Source: an uncultured Prevotella sp. (lineage in GTDB: Bacteria; Bacteroidota; Bacteroidia; Bacteroidales; Bacteroidaceae). From it: a DNA stretch of 64,000 nucleotides. How positions within the stretch are numbered: position 1 is the first letter of the stretch; each line of letters begins with the position of its first letter. The notes below the pieces were generated by a model. The model did not search any database. It saw only the letters and a list, made by a program, of their open reading frames with translations, and had not been told where the DNA came from. Below are positions 16,658-26,486 of the stretch, in pieces. The DNA lies in contig CAMIVY010000013.1 in NCBI GenBank assembly GCA_946402275.1, positions 24,168 through 88,167 of the forward strand. Direction: 5' to 3'. A program made the translations under genes and the position numbers.

Positions 16658-17917
16658 TTATAATGCAAATTCTCGCTTAATGTCCTCCACTCTATCCAGT
16701 TTCTCCCATGTAAAGAGTTCCACGTCAATGGTCTTAGTCTCATGATAACGGCTGGTGAAAGTTTTCTTCACCACCTCACACTGCCGACCCATGTGACCAT
16801 AGGCAGCAGTCTCCAGATACATGGGCTGTCTAAGTTTCAAGGTACGTTCAATAGCTTTCGGGCGTAGGTCGAACAGGTTTTCTATGTGTTTGGCAATCTC
16901 GCCGTCCGTCATCTTTACATGACTACGACCGTATGTATTGACATAGATATTCATGGGCCTAGCCACACCAATTGCATAGCTAATCTGAACCAGCATCTCG
17001 TCAGCCACCCCTGCAGCCACCATGTTCTTGGCAATATAACGGGCAGCATAAGCAGCCGAGCGGTCCACCTTGGAAGAGTCTTTTCCAGAGAAAGCACCAC
17101 CACCATGAGCGCCCTTTCCTCCATAGGTATCGACTATGATTTTGCGACCTGTCAAACCTGTATCACCATGAGGACCACCAATAACAAACTTACCTGTAGG
17201 ATTGACATAGTATTTGATGTCGTTACCAAAAAGACTCAAAACTTTCTGGGAATGGATTTTCGACTTGACACGCGGTATCAGGATATTGATGACATCCTCA
17301 CGGATCTTTGCCAACATGCGCTCATCGTCCGTATCGAACTCATCGTGCTGGGTAGAGACCACAATGGTATCAATACGTTCAGGAATGCCAGCATCACTGT
17401 ATTGGATAGTCACCTGGCTCTTCGCATCGGGACGCAGATAGGTCATCTCCTTACCTTCCTTGCGAATCTCAGCCAGTGTACGCATCAGCAAATGAGCCAA
17501 ATCAAGTGAAACAGGCATCAACGATTCCGTCTCATTGGTAGCATAACCGAACATCATGCCCTGGTCACCAGCACCTTGTTCGTCCTCGTTGCCATTGTCA
17601 ACACCACGGTTGATGTCCTCACTCTGTTCGTGAATAGCTGTCAGAATACCACAGGAATTACCGTCAAACTGGTATTCGGCTTTCGTATAGCCAATTCTCT
17701 TGATGGTATTGCGTGCAATGGTCTGCAGGTCGATATACACTTCGCTGCGTACTTCACCCATGATGACCACCTGACCTGTTGTTACAAACGATTCACAAGC
17801 CACGCGAGCCTGCTCATCATAAGCCAAGAACTGGTCCAGGATGGCATCACTTATCTGATCGGCCACCTTATCAGGATGACCTTCTGAAACTGATTCTGAA
17901 GAAAACAAATATGACAT
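16658..17917 (-). CDS. metK: S-adenosylmethionine synthase
   Basis: 419 aa. It makes SAM from methionine and ATP. It starts [25 protein letters not shown] and shows [12 protein letters not shown] and [27 protein letters not shown]. An upstream in-frame TTG (17938) lies inside the -7 box and cannot be the start. The leader is only about 12 nt, so there is no room for a SAM riboswitch. It heads the metK-DUF4271-hemD-rnpA-yidD-tyrS series. Confidence 0.98.
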   Translation of the reverse strand: MSYLFSSESVSEGHPDKVADQISDAILDQFLAYDEQARVACESFVTTGQVVIMGEVRSEVYIDLQTIARNTIKRIGYTKAEYQFDGNSCGILTAIHEQSEDINRGVDNGNEDEQGAGDQGMMFGYATNETESLMPVSLDLAHLLMRTLAEIRKEGKEMTYLRPDAKSQVTIQYSDAGIPERIDTIVVSTQHDEFDTDDERMLAKIREDVINILIPRVKSKIHSQKVLSLFGNDIKYYVNPTGKFVIGGPHGDTGLTGRKIIVDTYGGKGAHGGGAFSGKDSSKVDRSAAYAARYIAKNMVAAGVADEMLVQISYAIGVARPMNIYVNTYGRSHVKMTDGEIAKHIENLFDLRPKAIERTLKLRQPMYLETAAYGHMGRQCEVVKKTFTSRYHETKTIDVELFTWEKLDRVEDIKREFAL

Positions 17918-17935
17918 AGTTACGAATTTTGCGTG

Positions 17936-17943
17936 CAAAGGTA
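17936..17943 (-). promoter_or_regulatory. -7 box TACCTTTG of metK
   Basis: TAnnTTTG match 19 bases before the metK ATG. The expected -33 region lies inside the heptad array that starts at 17951. Confidence 0.72.
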
Positions 17944-17950
17944 CAAAAAA

Positions 17951-18070
17951 AATTAGAAATTAGAAATTAGGAATTAGAAATTATGATTTGTTTATATGCT
18001 GATTATAACATTGAACAGCATCTGCACTTGGCAGTAATCACAATTTCTAATTCCTAATTTCTAATTGCCA
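17951..18070. repeat. Inverted pair of heptad arrays (AATTAGA / TCTAATT)
   Basis: Copies of AATTAGA (17951-17985) face TTTCTAATTCC copies (18043-18070), giving a potential long stem with a roughly 57-nt loop. It separates the M16 protease stop from the metK promoter. Confidence 0.85.
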
Positions 18071-18079
18071 ATTCGTGGT

Positions 18080-20911
18080 TTACTTCTTCACCAGATCAGG
18101 AGTCATAATCACCTCAACGTGATTACCGCTCTTCAGCAACTGGTTGAGGAAGTCACGAACTGAGTCAACAGTCAGGGCCTCAACGGTCTTCTTATAATCG
18201 GTATAGAAGTCAAGACCATACTCCTTGAAGGTGGTGATGGTGTTAATCCAATAGTTATTCTTCTTGGCATCGATATCAGCCTGCTTCAGCATATAGTCTT
18301 TCACCTTCTGCAACTGGTCGGCATCCACCTTCTTGGTCATGCTCTGGATACCCTCGTGGAGCAGGCGTACAGCCAGTTCCGACTTGTCGGGATTCATCGG
18401 GCAGTAAGCCATCAGCATGGCCTTGGGCTGCTTGGAACCCGTGTTGAAGTAGCCAGCAGCACCGCAAGAGTAAGCAGCGCTCTCGTCCTCACGGATGGTC
18501 TTCAGGTAAATCATAGAGAGCACCTGACCTACAGCATCCAGCTTCACGTTGTTCTCCAGCGTGTAAGGCATCTCTGCATACCACATCTCACGGGCTGTTG
18601 CCTTGGGAGACTCGGTCTTCACCTTGAACTGGTTAACCACCTCACCCTTGGCGAAGGTGATTACCTCCTTGAAGTCCTCAGCCTTCTTCTTGGTGGCGGG
18701 CAGTGAAGCAATGTACTGCTCGATGAGCGGACGGATGGTCTGCTCGTCGAAGTTACCGGCAATCACGAAGGTGAACTGGGCAGCATTCTGGAAGCGCTCC
18801 TTGGCAATCTCGAGGATGCGGTCGTAGTTGATGTCCTTCAGATCTTCTACCTGAGGATTGTTGAAGCGAGGATTATGTCCGTATGTTGTGGTAGCTACTG
18901 AGTCAGAGAATACGGCATCGGGCGACAGTGACTTGTTCTTCAGCGCCATGTCGAGCTGGGTCATCAGGTTCTGGAACTGCTTCTCGTCCTTCTTCACGTT
19001 GGTGAAGTAGAGGTATGACATCTGGAACATCGTCTCCAGGTCCTTAGGAGTAGAGTGAGCGGTCAGATACTGGCGGGTGTTAGCCAGCGAGAGGTCGGCG
19101 TTCACGTTCTTACCAGCCAAGGCCTTCTGCAGTTCTGTGCTTGAGAAATTGCCCAGGCCGCTCATGCCGATGGCCGTGTCGAACACCTTGAGGTTGGTGT
19201 AGTCAGCTGCACCATAGAGAGACTTACCACCCATTGAGAAGGCCTGCATCTGCACCTCATCGTCCTTGAAGTCAGTCTTCTTCAGGATAACGGTGGCACC
19301 GTTAGACAGCTGCAGCTCCTTATAGCCGAAGGTCTTGTTCTCAGTCTCCTTCTTAATCTTACCCTTCTTAATCTTAGTAGCATCCAGCAGAGGCTCGTCC
19401 TTCACATTATCGACGTATGCCTCCAGCTTCTCTGCACGGGCGGCAGCGATGGCAGCGGCCATGTCCTTCTCGGTAGGATGAACCTTACCCTCCTTGTCCT
19501 GCGCCATAATCATGACAACAAGGTTGCTATCCGTTGGACTAATCAGTTCAGGCAACATCTGGTTGATGGCCTGTACGGGGATGTTGGGGGCAATCTGCTG
19601 CATGGTCTGATAGAGAATATCCAATGGTGGGATAGGCTCGTTGGTCAGATAGTGGTCGCGATAGGCATTGCCGAACTCGTCGTTCTTACGCTTGTCGCGG
19701 TTGGTGTAGCGCTTCTCCAGACTGCTCAGATAGTCTGCCTTGGCACGCTCGTACTCCGTAGCGGTGAATCCGAACTCACGGGCACGCTTGGCCTCGCGGT
19801 AGAGCACCTGCAGGGTCTCCATCTCCTTGCCTTCCTTGGGAATACCAATCAGCTCGAAGCAGTCCTTGGTACTTGAGAGCAGATACTCGCTGTCGTCAGC
19901 AAATCCCTGGAAGAAGGGGCAGGCAGCATCCTGCGTCATCTCTGACAGGCGCTGGTTAATCATCTGCGAGATAACGTTGACGGCATAGTCCTGAATGAGG
20001 TAAGCCATGCTGGCCTTCTCCTCGGGCTTGGTAGCCTCGTGCTTCATCATCACGAAGACGTTAGCCATCTGCATCTCCTTATCGGTCTCATAGACATAGA
20101 TAGCCTCCTTGTTGTCGGGAACGGCCTCTGCCACCACCTTGGGAGCGTTGGGATCGACCTTGATACCGGCAAAGAGTTCCTTGATCTTAGCCTCCATGTG
20201 GTCAACATCCACGTCGCCCACTACGATGATAGCCTGATTGTCGGGACGATACCACTTCTGATAGTAAGCACGGAGGGTCTGGGGCTTGAAGCTGTCGATA
20301 ACACTCATCAGACCGATGGGCAGACGCTCGCCATACTTAGAGCCGGGATATACCTTAGGCAGGGCACGCTGGAGCATACGCTGCGAAGGACCCTCGCCCA
20401 GTCGCCACTCGTTATGTACCACGTCGCGCTCCTTGTCAATCTCGGCAGGTTCCAGAGAAAGGCCGTTCGACCAGTCTTTCAGAATGAGCAGACAGGAGTC
20501 GAGGGCTGTGGCACGCTTGGTGGGCACGTTGCAGACGCGATAAACCGTCTGGTCGATAGAGGTATAGGCATTCAGGTCGCTACCGAACTCAACACCCAGT
20601 GAACGGGTGAACTCGATAATACCGTTGCCCTTGAAATGCTCAGAGCCGTTGAAGGCCATGTGCTCCAGGAAGTGGGCAAGGCCGCGCTGCGACTCGTCCT
20701 CATTAATAGAGCCTACACGCTGGGCAATATAGAAATTGGCAACGTGTTCGGGATACTCGTTGTGACGGATGTAATACGTCAATCCGTTGTCCAGTTTACC
20801 AATGCGTACAGCAGGGTCAACGGGGATGGGCGGCATCTGCATTGGCTGAGCCACCATAGCTGTCGTGCCGAGCAACATCAGCGCAGCTACAAAAAGTTTT
20901 CTCAGTTTCAT
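18080..20911 (-). CDS. M16 family zinc metallopeptidase (PqqL/insulinase type)
   Basis: 943 aa with a signal peptide (MKLRKLFVAALMLLGTTAMVAQ), so periplasmic or outer-membrane facing. The inverted zinc motif HFLEH is at residues 80-84, with the downstream Glu in HNEWRLGEG. A second, inactive M16 half follows (from about 520), as expected for the two-half clamp of this family. M16 proteases degrade peptides inside a closed chamber. It is a single gene with its own promoter. The downstream DNA is the heptad inverted repeat before metK. Confidence 0.93.
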   Translation of the reverse strand: MKLRKLFVAALMLLGTTAMVAQPMQMPPIPVDPAVRIGKLDNGLTYYIRHNEYPEHVANFYIAQRVGSINEDESQRGLAHFLEHMAFNGSEHFKGNGIIEFTRSLGVEFGSDLNAYTSIDQTVYRVCNVPTKRATALDSCLLILKDWSNGLSLEPAEIDKERDVVHNEWRLGEGPSQRMLQRALPKVYPGSKYGERLPIGLMSVIDSFKPQTLRAYYQKWYRPDNQAIIVVGDVDVDHMEAKIKELFAGIKVDPNAPKVVAEAVPDNKEAIYVYETDKEMQMANVFVMMKHEATKPEEKASMAYLIQDYAVNVISQMINQRLSEMTQDAACPFFQGFADDSEYLLSSTKDCFELIGIPKEGKEMETLQVLYREAKRAREFGFTATEYERAKADYLSSLEKRYTNRDKRKNDEFGNAYRDHYLTNEPIPPLDILYQTMQQIAPNIPVQAINQMLPELISPTDSNLVVMIMAQDKEGKVHPTEKDMAAAIAAARAEKLEAYVDNVKDEPLLDATKIKKGKIKKETENKTFGYKELQLSNGATVILKKTDFKDDEVQMQAFSMGGKSLYGAADYTNLKVFDTAIGMSGLGNFSSTELQKALAGKNVNADLSLANTRQYLTAHSTPKDLETMFQMSYLYFTNVKKDEKQFQNLMTQLDMALKNKSLSPDAVFSDSVATTTYGHNPRFNNPQVEDLKDINYDRILEIAKERFQNAAQFTFVIAGNFDEQTIRPLIEQYIASLPATKKKAEDFKEVITFAKGEVVNQFKVKTESPKATAREMWYAEMPYTLENNVKLDAVGQVLSMIYLKTIREDESAAYSCGAAGYFNTGSKQPKAMLMAYCPMNPDKSELAVRLLHEGIQSMTKKVDADQLQKVKDYMLKQADIDAKKNNYWINTITTFKEYGLDFYTDYKKTVEALTVDSVRDFLNQLLKSGNHVEVIMTPDLVKK

Positions 20912-20962
20912 CGTTTTTGAATATAGTTAGTTGAATAATTAATGATTGCACGTTTTGACGCA

Positions 20963-20970
20963 CAAAGGTA
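20963..20970 (-). promoter_or_regulatory. -7 box TACCTTTG of M16 protease gene
   Basis: TAnnTTTG match 51 bases before the start codon; no clear -33 TTTG. Confidence 0.65.
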
Positions 20971-21093
20971 CGTAAAAACTACACTCAATGTATTAAAACG
21001 TTCTGATAATTAATATTTTTTATCATTCAATCGTATCAACGATACCCTAGAGGTGAAAACTCCATCCTGGTCCTGCGTGGTAGTCAATCAGAT

Positions 21094-21246
21094 TATCTCC
21101 GCGGACTTTTCCATCAAAGTCCGTGGAGTTTTTCCCTAAAGTCCGTGGAGTTTCGCATTAAAGTCCGTGGACTTTTGCCTTAAACTCCGTGGACTTTTGC
21201 CTTAAACTCCGTGGACTTTTTGCATTGAAGTCCGTGGACATTACTT
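21094..21246. repeat. 22-bp minisatellite with palindromic core (AAAGTCCGTGGACTTT)
   Basis: Six contiguous units start at 21116, 21138, 21160, 21182, 21204 and 21227, with a degenerate unit before them. Arms AAAGTCC / GGACTTT flank a GT centre; in some units one arm is changed to AAACTCC or GGAGTTT. There are no spacers. It lies in a 435-bp gap between the lipoprotein terminator and the M16 promoter; the rest of the gap shows nothing else. Confidence 0.92.
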
Positions 21247-21289
21247 CTAAAACCTGCAATAAATAATCCGATGAATCAAGGACAACATA

Positions 21290-21321
21290 AAAAAAGTGCC
21301 CTAGCTAATGCCGGAGCACCT
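21290..21321 (-). terminator. Terminator of the receptor-lipoprotein operon
   Basis: On the minus strand a GTGC-CC / GG-GCAC stem with one bulge (21296-21319) is followed by a run of T. It lies 26 bases after the lipoprotein stop. Confidence 0.75.
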
Positions 21322-21346
21322 TATTTATATATAAGTAAGTATCCTC

Positions 21347-23086
21347 TTATTCGGTCTTACCGTTCAGCGAGTAAACGTAAGCGGCACCCTTGCCCTGGGT
21401 TTCGCGAGTGTCCTTGTACTTGGTCAGCGGACCATAGATGACAACCACGTCGCCCACCTTGATCTGCGGGTCAGCCTCAGTCCACTTGCGACCGCCCAAA
21501 TAGTTCACCTGGTAAGCCTCGAAATCCTTGAGGTAGTCTCCTGCCTTCGTACCATCGCTGGAAATCCAGAAAGAACCATTGCCATAAGCGGGGTCAAAAC
21601 CGGTCTTCACCAACTCCGACACAATGCCCTTCACATAGACTGCATCCGTACCGCCACCGTCAACGTAAGCAATAGCCTCCTCGGGAGTGAACGGATTGTC
21701 AACCGTGCCGGCTGCGGAACCGCCTTCTGAGGTCTTGCCATTCAGGGATACCAGCCAGTTCTTCTTGTTGGAGAACTCGGGGGTCGTACCTTTATAGTAA
21801 ATAGCCTTGCCACATACTACAACATCGTCGCCAACCTGAATCTGGGTCTGGCCTTCCTCCCACGGCTTGTTGTCGAAGAAGTAGCTGCCATAGACGGTGA
21901 ACACGTTATCCTCCTTACCATCGGCAGAGATGTTATAAGTGGCTGTACCGTACTGTGCACTATAGGTATACTTGATGCTTGAAATCTTACCCTTCACATA
22001 AATGTCGTCAGCAGACTCGACATCAGCACCGAGGGCTGTTACGTATTGCAACATACCCGGCACATTGAAGGGATCAGCCTTCGTACCCGTTCCCGACGGA
22101 GGATTAGACACACCCTTCTGGGTAAAGGACTGCTCACAAGAGTAGGTAGTGCCATCGGCTTCTGTTGACAGGATAACAGACACTTTGCGGGTTCCGCCTG
22201 TATTGGCATCAGCAGCAAGTGTTACATAGTCGGCACCGAAGTCATCGATATGCAACCAGCTCTTTGCATCTGCAGGAATGGCGACATGGAAGCCGTTGCC
22301 CTTGCTGTTAACAGTAATCTTGGCCAATCCGCCTTCCTTCGGGAATTCTGTTACGCCCTTGCCCTCAGGAACAGAAAGCATCTCAACCTCAGCAATGCCA
22401 ATGAGCGACTTCTCGATAGAAACTACGGAAGAACCTTGACTGAATTCTGGTGTCTTATCGTTGTATAACACAATCGTACCTTCAACAACCAATTCATCAC
22501 CCACAGCAAACTCTTCGCCAGTAGCGAAATTGGCACCGTCAATCCACTTTCCTCTATAGACCTCCAGCCAGTTGCCATCGCCATACGTACCGTCGTCAGA
22601 CAGATAGTAGGTAGCATTACCATACTGTGGACTTATTTCATCAATCTTACATACGATACCCTTAACGCGAGCAGAAGATCCTGAAGGTTTATCCTTGAGT
22701 ACCTGCAAAGCCTGTGCGACCGACAATACAACTTCAGACTTCTTAACCGTCTGTACGATGTTAATATCCTGAACACTGGTTCCACAAACAATTTTTACCA
22801 CAGCTGATTTTGAATCGGATGTAGCGGGAGCAGAAACAACGACCTTAGTATCGCCAGCTCCACCACTCATAGGAGTAAAGGTCAACCAATCTGGTACGTT
22901 CTTTATCTGCCAATCACCTTTGGCACTAACAACGAACTCAGCAGGATAATTGCCATCAACAGGAACTGCTATATAAGAAGACGAAACACGCAGGTCGTCC
23001 AAATAGGCTGCCTCAAATTTATCACTACAGCCCACAAGCATGGCTACTACAGCCATGAAAGACGGAATAATATATTTCAGTTTCAT
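21347..23086 (-). CDS. BACON-domain lipoprotein with three OB-like domains
   Basis: 579 aa from MKLKYIIPSF. A lipoprotein signal ends in MLVGC. Then comes a BACON-like beta domain (about 35-120, with DWLTFTPMSGGAG), an OB-like domain (about 125-225, SARVKGIVCKID), a second BACON-like domain (about 230-330, SWLHIDDFGADYVTL), and two more OB-like domains (about 335-460 and 465-579, with IYVKGKISSIKY and VYVKGIVSELVK). OB-fold domains of this type bind nucleic acids or glycans in other secreted Bacteroidetes proteins. It follows the TonB-dependent receptor by 19 bases and is likely its surface partner, though it is not SusD-like. Confidence 0.75.
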   Translation of the reverse strand: MKLKYIIPSFMAVVAMLVGCSDKFEAAYLDDLRVSSSYIAVPVDGNYPAEFVVSAKGDWQIKNVPDWLTFTPMSGGAGDTKVVVSAPATSDSKSAVVKIVCGTSVQDINIVQTVKKSEVVLSVAQALQVLKDKPSGSSARVKGIVCKIDEISPQYGNATYYLSDDGTYGDGNWLEVYRGKWIDGANFATGEEFAVGDELVVEGTIVLYNDKTPEFSQGSSVVSIEKSLIGIAEVEMLSVPEGKGVTEFPKEGGLAKITVNSKGNGFHVAIPADAKSWLHIDDFGADYVTLAADANTGGTRKVSVILSTEADGTTYSCEQSFTQKGVSNPPSGTGTKADPFNVPGMLQYVTALGADVESADDIYVKGKISSIKYTYSAQYGTATYNISADGKEDNVFTVYGSYFFDNKPWEEGQTQIQVGDDVVVCGKAIYYKGTTPEFSNKKNWLVSLNGKTSEGGSAAGTVDNPFTPEEAIAYVDGGGTDAVYVKGIVSELVKTGFDPAYGNGSFWISSDGTKAGDYLKDFEAYQVNYLGGRKWTEADPQIKVGDVVVIYGPLTKYKDTRETQGKGAAYVYSLNGKTE

Positions 23087-23105
23087 AAACCTTTCTTTTT
23101 GAGAA

Positions 23106-26100
23106 TTAATTGAAAACATATCTTACACCTACAGATGCATACCAGCACTGACCCAAAGAGTGGCTGCGAGTCCAAATATCCGTCTTGCCATTGACAGCAG
23201 CAGGTGTAGAGAAGACAGGATAGCCCTGTGAGTCAGCACCCTCATACTTCAGGATACGTCCTGAATTCAGGTCAGGATTCAAGTACTTAGCAACACCCCA
23301 GCTGGAGTTGAAGAAGTTGAGTACATTCTTCATATCGAAGCTCAGCTGCAAGGTATGCTTGGTCTTACCAACGTTCAGTTTGAAATCGTGCTTGTAACTG
23401 AAGTCGATGCGGTGAACCCAAGGAGAATAATGGCTAAATGCCTCAGCATACTCACCCTGATGGTCCTTCAGATAGTCGTTGTTATGAACAAAGTCCATAA
23501 AGCGCTGTCTGTCATCATCAGTTTTGAAACGGAACTCGTTGTTAGCTACTTGCAAATCGGTAGGAATGTAAATTAGGTCGTACGCATTACCGTCATCCGT
23601 AATATTATTAGTAAACATGTACGAATAGTTGTAATTGCCACGCCATGCCTCATAAACCAGAGAGTAGTGGTTGTTAGCCTTGTCGTGAATGGTTGCACTG
23701 GCAATGATACGGTCAGGCGTCACAAAAGAGGAATTATGCAAGCCCAGGAAATTAGGACCATCAACGGAAGGAATATTTTGAAATGCAGAAGAGGCACTAG
23801 ACCCAGGCATACCGGTGAGTTCCTTCTGTACAGTGTGGGTATATGCTGCCATGAGGCTCATCCACTCGAATGGCTGAGCATTCACTGTTACGTTAGCAGT
23901 CCAACCATAACCCTTGCTGGTGTTATCCAAAACATAAGCACTTGGTAAAGCCTTGCCAGTTGTCTCGTTAATCAACTTGTAATCCTGATAAATAGCGCGA
24001 GCATCAGGACCGTTCAGGCGGGCATAGCCAGATACGTCACGCAAACTCCAGTCGGAGATACAAACACCATTGACAGTCTTGTTAAAAATACCCTCAACCG
24101 TGATAGAGAGTGGGAATGATGTTGGGAACTGATAGTCGATAGCCAAAGAGGTCTTCCAAACCTGCGGCATCTTAAAGTCAGGATTGATACCATTAACATC
24201 ACCTTTTTGTGTACCTTCTTCAGGAGTAATGGTGTAGGGGCCCAGTGCCTGCTTGGGGTCTGTAACCACATTGCCGTTTGCGTCGTGTGTGGTCACCCAG
24301 TTCTGAAGCTGCTCTCTTTTCATAACACCTCCAGCAAATTGTGTCATATCAGCATTGCTTGATGACCAGGTACCATTGAACTGATACATATTGGCATTAG
24401 AAGGCATATTAGTAAAGAACACGAGAGGCAGACGACCCAAGAAGAGGCCCGTACCTCCACGAACCTTCAGACTCTTGTCGCCAAAAACATCCCAGGTGAA
24501 ACCGACACGTGGAGAGACGGATACGGTAGAATTAGGCCACTTACCTGTATCTACGTGCCGACCTGCATAATCAAGAGCCAAGATAGCGTTGTTGGTCATC
24601 AAGTCGTCATTATTGAAGAACAGGCCATCGAAACGAAGACCATAGGTCAACTTGAACTTCTTGTTGATTCTCCAGTCGTCCTGAAGATAAATACCCAATT
24701 GGTTGAAGTTCACACGACATCCGGGATCAAATGCACCATCATAACCATAAGTCAAAGCAATATGCGAAGGTGCAGCTCCCGCAAAGAAATCGTTCATGCT
24801 ATTGTAACGGTAATAGCCACTACCATACTTCATAAAGATATTCTCAGCCATTTGATATTCATAACTGAGACCACCCGTGATGGTATGATTGCCCAAATAC
24901 CATGTAACGTCATCCTTTACATTGAACACTTTGTTGTTCACAGCATTGTTCCATGTAAACGGCTCATAACCTAATGAGATATAGGCGCCACCATCACCAT
25001 CCAAGATATCAATGAAGGGGAAATCGCTTGAATTGGACTCGCGTTTCTCTTCAATCTTTGAATAGGTCAGCAAGAACTGATTTGACAGATTGTCGGTCAG
25101 ACGGCTATTCAAGTCTAAAGCAAACGTCTTCACATAATAATTCTTCTTATACATCGAGTTGGCATAGCTCATAGCATATTGTCCTATACGCGGATAAGAA
25201 ATAGAGGGAAGACCAGATACGGACTGTGAAGGACCAGTCCAATCACTTGATTTTGTATAATTATAGCGCAAAGACAAATGGTGCCTATCAGTAATATTCC
25301 AATCCAGGCGAGCCAACAACTTATAGGTGTCGTTATCACCTGACCAATCAGAATAAGAACCGGTATCATAATCATATTTATTCCGGACAAAATCTGACAC
25401 CGTTTGCAAATCAGCAATAGAAACACGAGAAATATAATTGTTAGCATCGTATTGTCCGTCTTCTGAACCATGCCAACGATTGACAAGACCTGGATGCTTC
25501 ACCATTTCACCACTCACGAAGAAAAACAGCTTGTTTTTAAGAATCGGTCCGCCAAGGGTAAAGCCGTAAGTTGTCGTCCTATCACTCTCTCGCATGCCTG
25601 CAATCTGCTCATGATCAACAGCATCACCCTGCATGTTCTCGTTCTTGTGATAGATGTAGGCAGAACCCTTGAAGGTATTGGTACCCGACTTGGTAATGGC
25701 ATTCACACCACCACCGATGAAGTTGGTCTGACGAACATCGAATGGAGAGATAACCACCTGCATTTCCTCGATGGCATCAAGCGAGATAGGATTACCATTA
25801 CCAGGAAGTCCAGAGCTCAAGCCGAAGTTGTCATTGAAATTGGCACCGTCAACCGTAAAGTTTGTCATCTTTGCATTTCCTCCAGCCAAGCTCATACCAT
25901 TACCACCATAAGGGGACAAGCGCACAACATCGGTAATACTGCGGTTTACTGTAGGCAGATTAGTAATCATGGCATTGTTGATATTGGTAGAAGCGCCGGT
26001 CTTCTCTGCGGCGAACTTGGAAGCCTTACCGCTGACAACAACCTCTGTCAGCACATTGGCATCCTCTGACAACCAAGTATTGAGGTTATAGGTTTCTGCC

Positions 26101-26399
26101 AATTCCAGCGTAATACCCTTTATTACCTTTGGCTGATAACCAATATAAGAAATCGTCACCTCATACGGTCCACCGGTACGCATACCTTGAATGGTAAAGT
26201 TACCAGTCGCATTGGTCACAGCTGTGTAACGAGAACCAGAAGGCTCATGCACTGCAACAATCGTTGCACCGATTACCTCCTCACCTTTCACGTCCTCGAA
26301 TGTTACTTTACCAGCCATACTCGAAGTAGTGATTTGGGCCATGACGGTTAGTGCTGACGTCAGCATCAAGACCATCAAAAATAGAATCTTTTTTCTCAT
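23106..26399 (-). CDS. TonB-dependent receptor, Oar-like
   Basis: 1097 aa from MRKKILFLMVLMLT, with a signal peptide ending near AQ. A carboxypeptidase-regulatory-like domain (about 25-110, TFEDVKGEEVIGATIVAV) precedes a plug domain (about 110-250, IGGGVNAITKSGTNTFKGSAY) and a long outer-membrane barrel ending VGVRYVFN. The SGTN and ITKSGTN pattern fits the Oar/OmpA-related branch rather than SusC. It transports or senses an unknown ligand. An ATG at 26441 is open in frame but lies in the promoter box. The lipoprotein gene follows in the same operon. Confidence 0.92.
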   Translation of the reverse strand: MRKKILFLMVLMLTSALTVMAQITTSSMAGKVTFEDVKGEEVIGATIVAVHEPSGSRYTAVTNATGNFTIQGMRTGGPYEVTISYIGYQPKVIKGITLELAETYNLNTWLSEDANVLTEVVVSGKASKFAAEKTGASTNINNAMITNLPTVNRSITDVVRLSPYGGNGMSLAGGNAKMTNFTVDGANFNDNFGLSSGLPGNGNPISLDAIEEMQVVISPFDVRQTNFIGGGVNAITKSGTNTFKGSAYIYHKNENMQGDAVDHEQIAGMRESDRTTTYGFTLGGPILKNKLFFFVSGEMVKHPGLVNRWHGSEDGQYDANNYISRVSIADLQTVSDFVRNKYDYDTGSYSDWSGDNDTYKLLARLDWNITDRHHLSLRYNYTKSSDWTGPSQSVSGLPSISYPRIGQYAMSYANSMYKKNYYVKTFALDLNSRLTDNLSNQFLLTYSKIEEKRESNSSDFPFIDILDGDGGAYISLGYEPFTWNNAVNNKVFNVKDDVTWYLGNHTITGGLSYEYQMAENIFMKYGSGYYRYNSMNDFFAGAAPSHIALTYGYDGAFDPGCRVNFNQLGIYLQDDWRINKKFKLTYGLRFDGLFFNNDDLMTNNAILALDYAGRHVDTGKWPNSTVSVSPRVGFTWDVFGDKSLKVRGGTGLFLGRLPLVFFTNMPSNANMYQFNGTWSSSNADMTQFAGGVMKREQLQNWVTTHDANGNVVTDPKQALGPYTITPEEGTQKGDVNGINPDFKMPQVWKTSLAIDYQFPTSFPLSITVEGIFNKTVNGVCISDWSLRDVSGYARLNGPDARAIYQDYKLINETTGKALPSAYVLDNTSKGYGWTANVTVNAQPFEWMSLMAAYTHTVQKELTGMPGSSASSAFQNIPSVDGPNFLGLHNSSFVTPDRIIASATIHDKANNHYSLVYEAWRGNYNYSYMFTNNITDDGNAYDLIYIPTDLQVANNEFRFKTDDDRQRFMDFVHNNDYLKDHQGEYAEAFSHYSPWVHRIDFSYKHDFKLNVGKTKHTLQLSFDMKNVLNFFNSSWGVAKYLNPDLNSGRILKYEGADSQGYPVFSTPAAVNGKTDIWTRSHSLGQCWYASVGVRYVFN

Positions 26400-26438
26400 A
26401 GAATCGATAATATGTTTATGATATTTTCTTTTTCGGTG

Positions 26439-26446
26439 CAAAATTA
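26439..26446 (-). promoter_or_regulatory. -7 box TAATTTTG of the receptor-lipoprotein operon
   Basis: TAnnTTTG match 39 bases before the receptor ATG; -33 element not evident. Confidence 0.55.
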
Positions 26447-26486
26447 CTTAAAAATTTCCATACCTATGTTATAATTTGCGAAAAAC

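Noticed and set aside
17918..17940. SAM riboswitch upstream of metK
   Set aside because: The leader is about 12 nt, too short for any known SAM riboswitch.
21094..21246. CRISPR array
   Set aside because: Units are contiguous with no unique spacers and no cas genes nearby.
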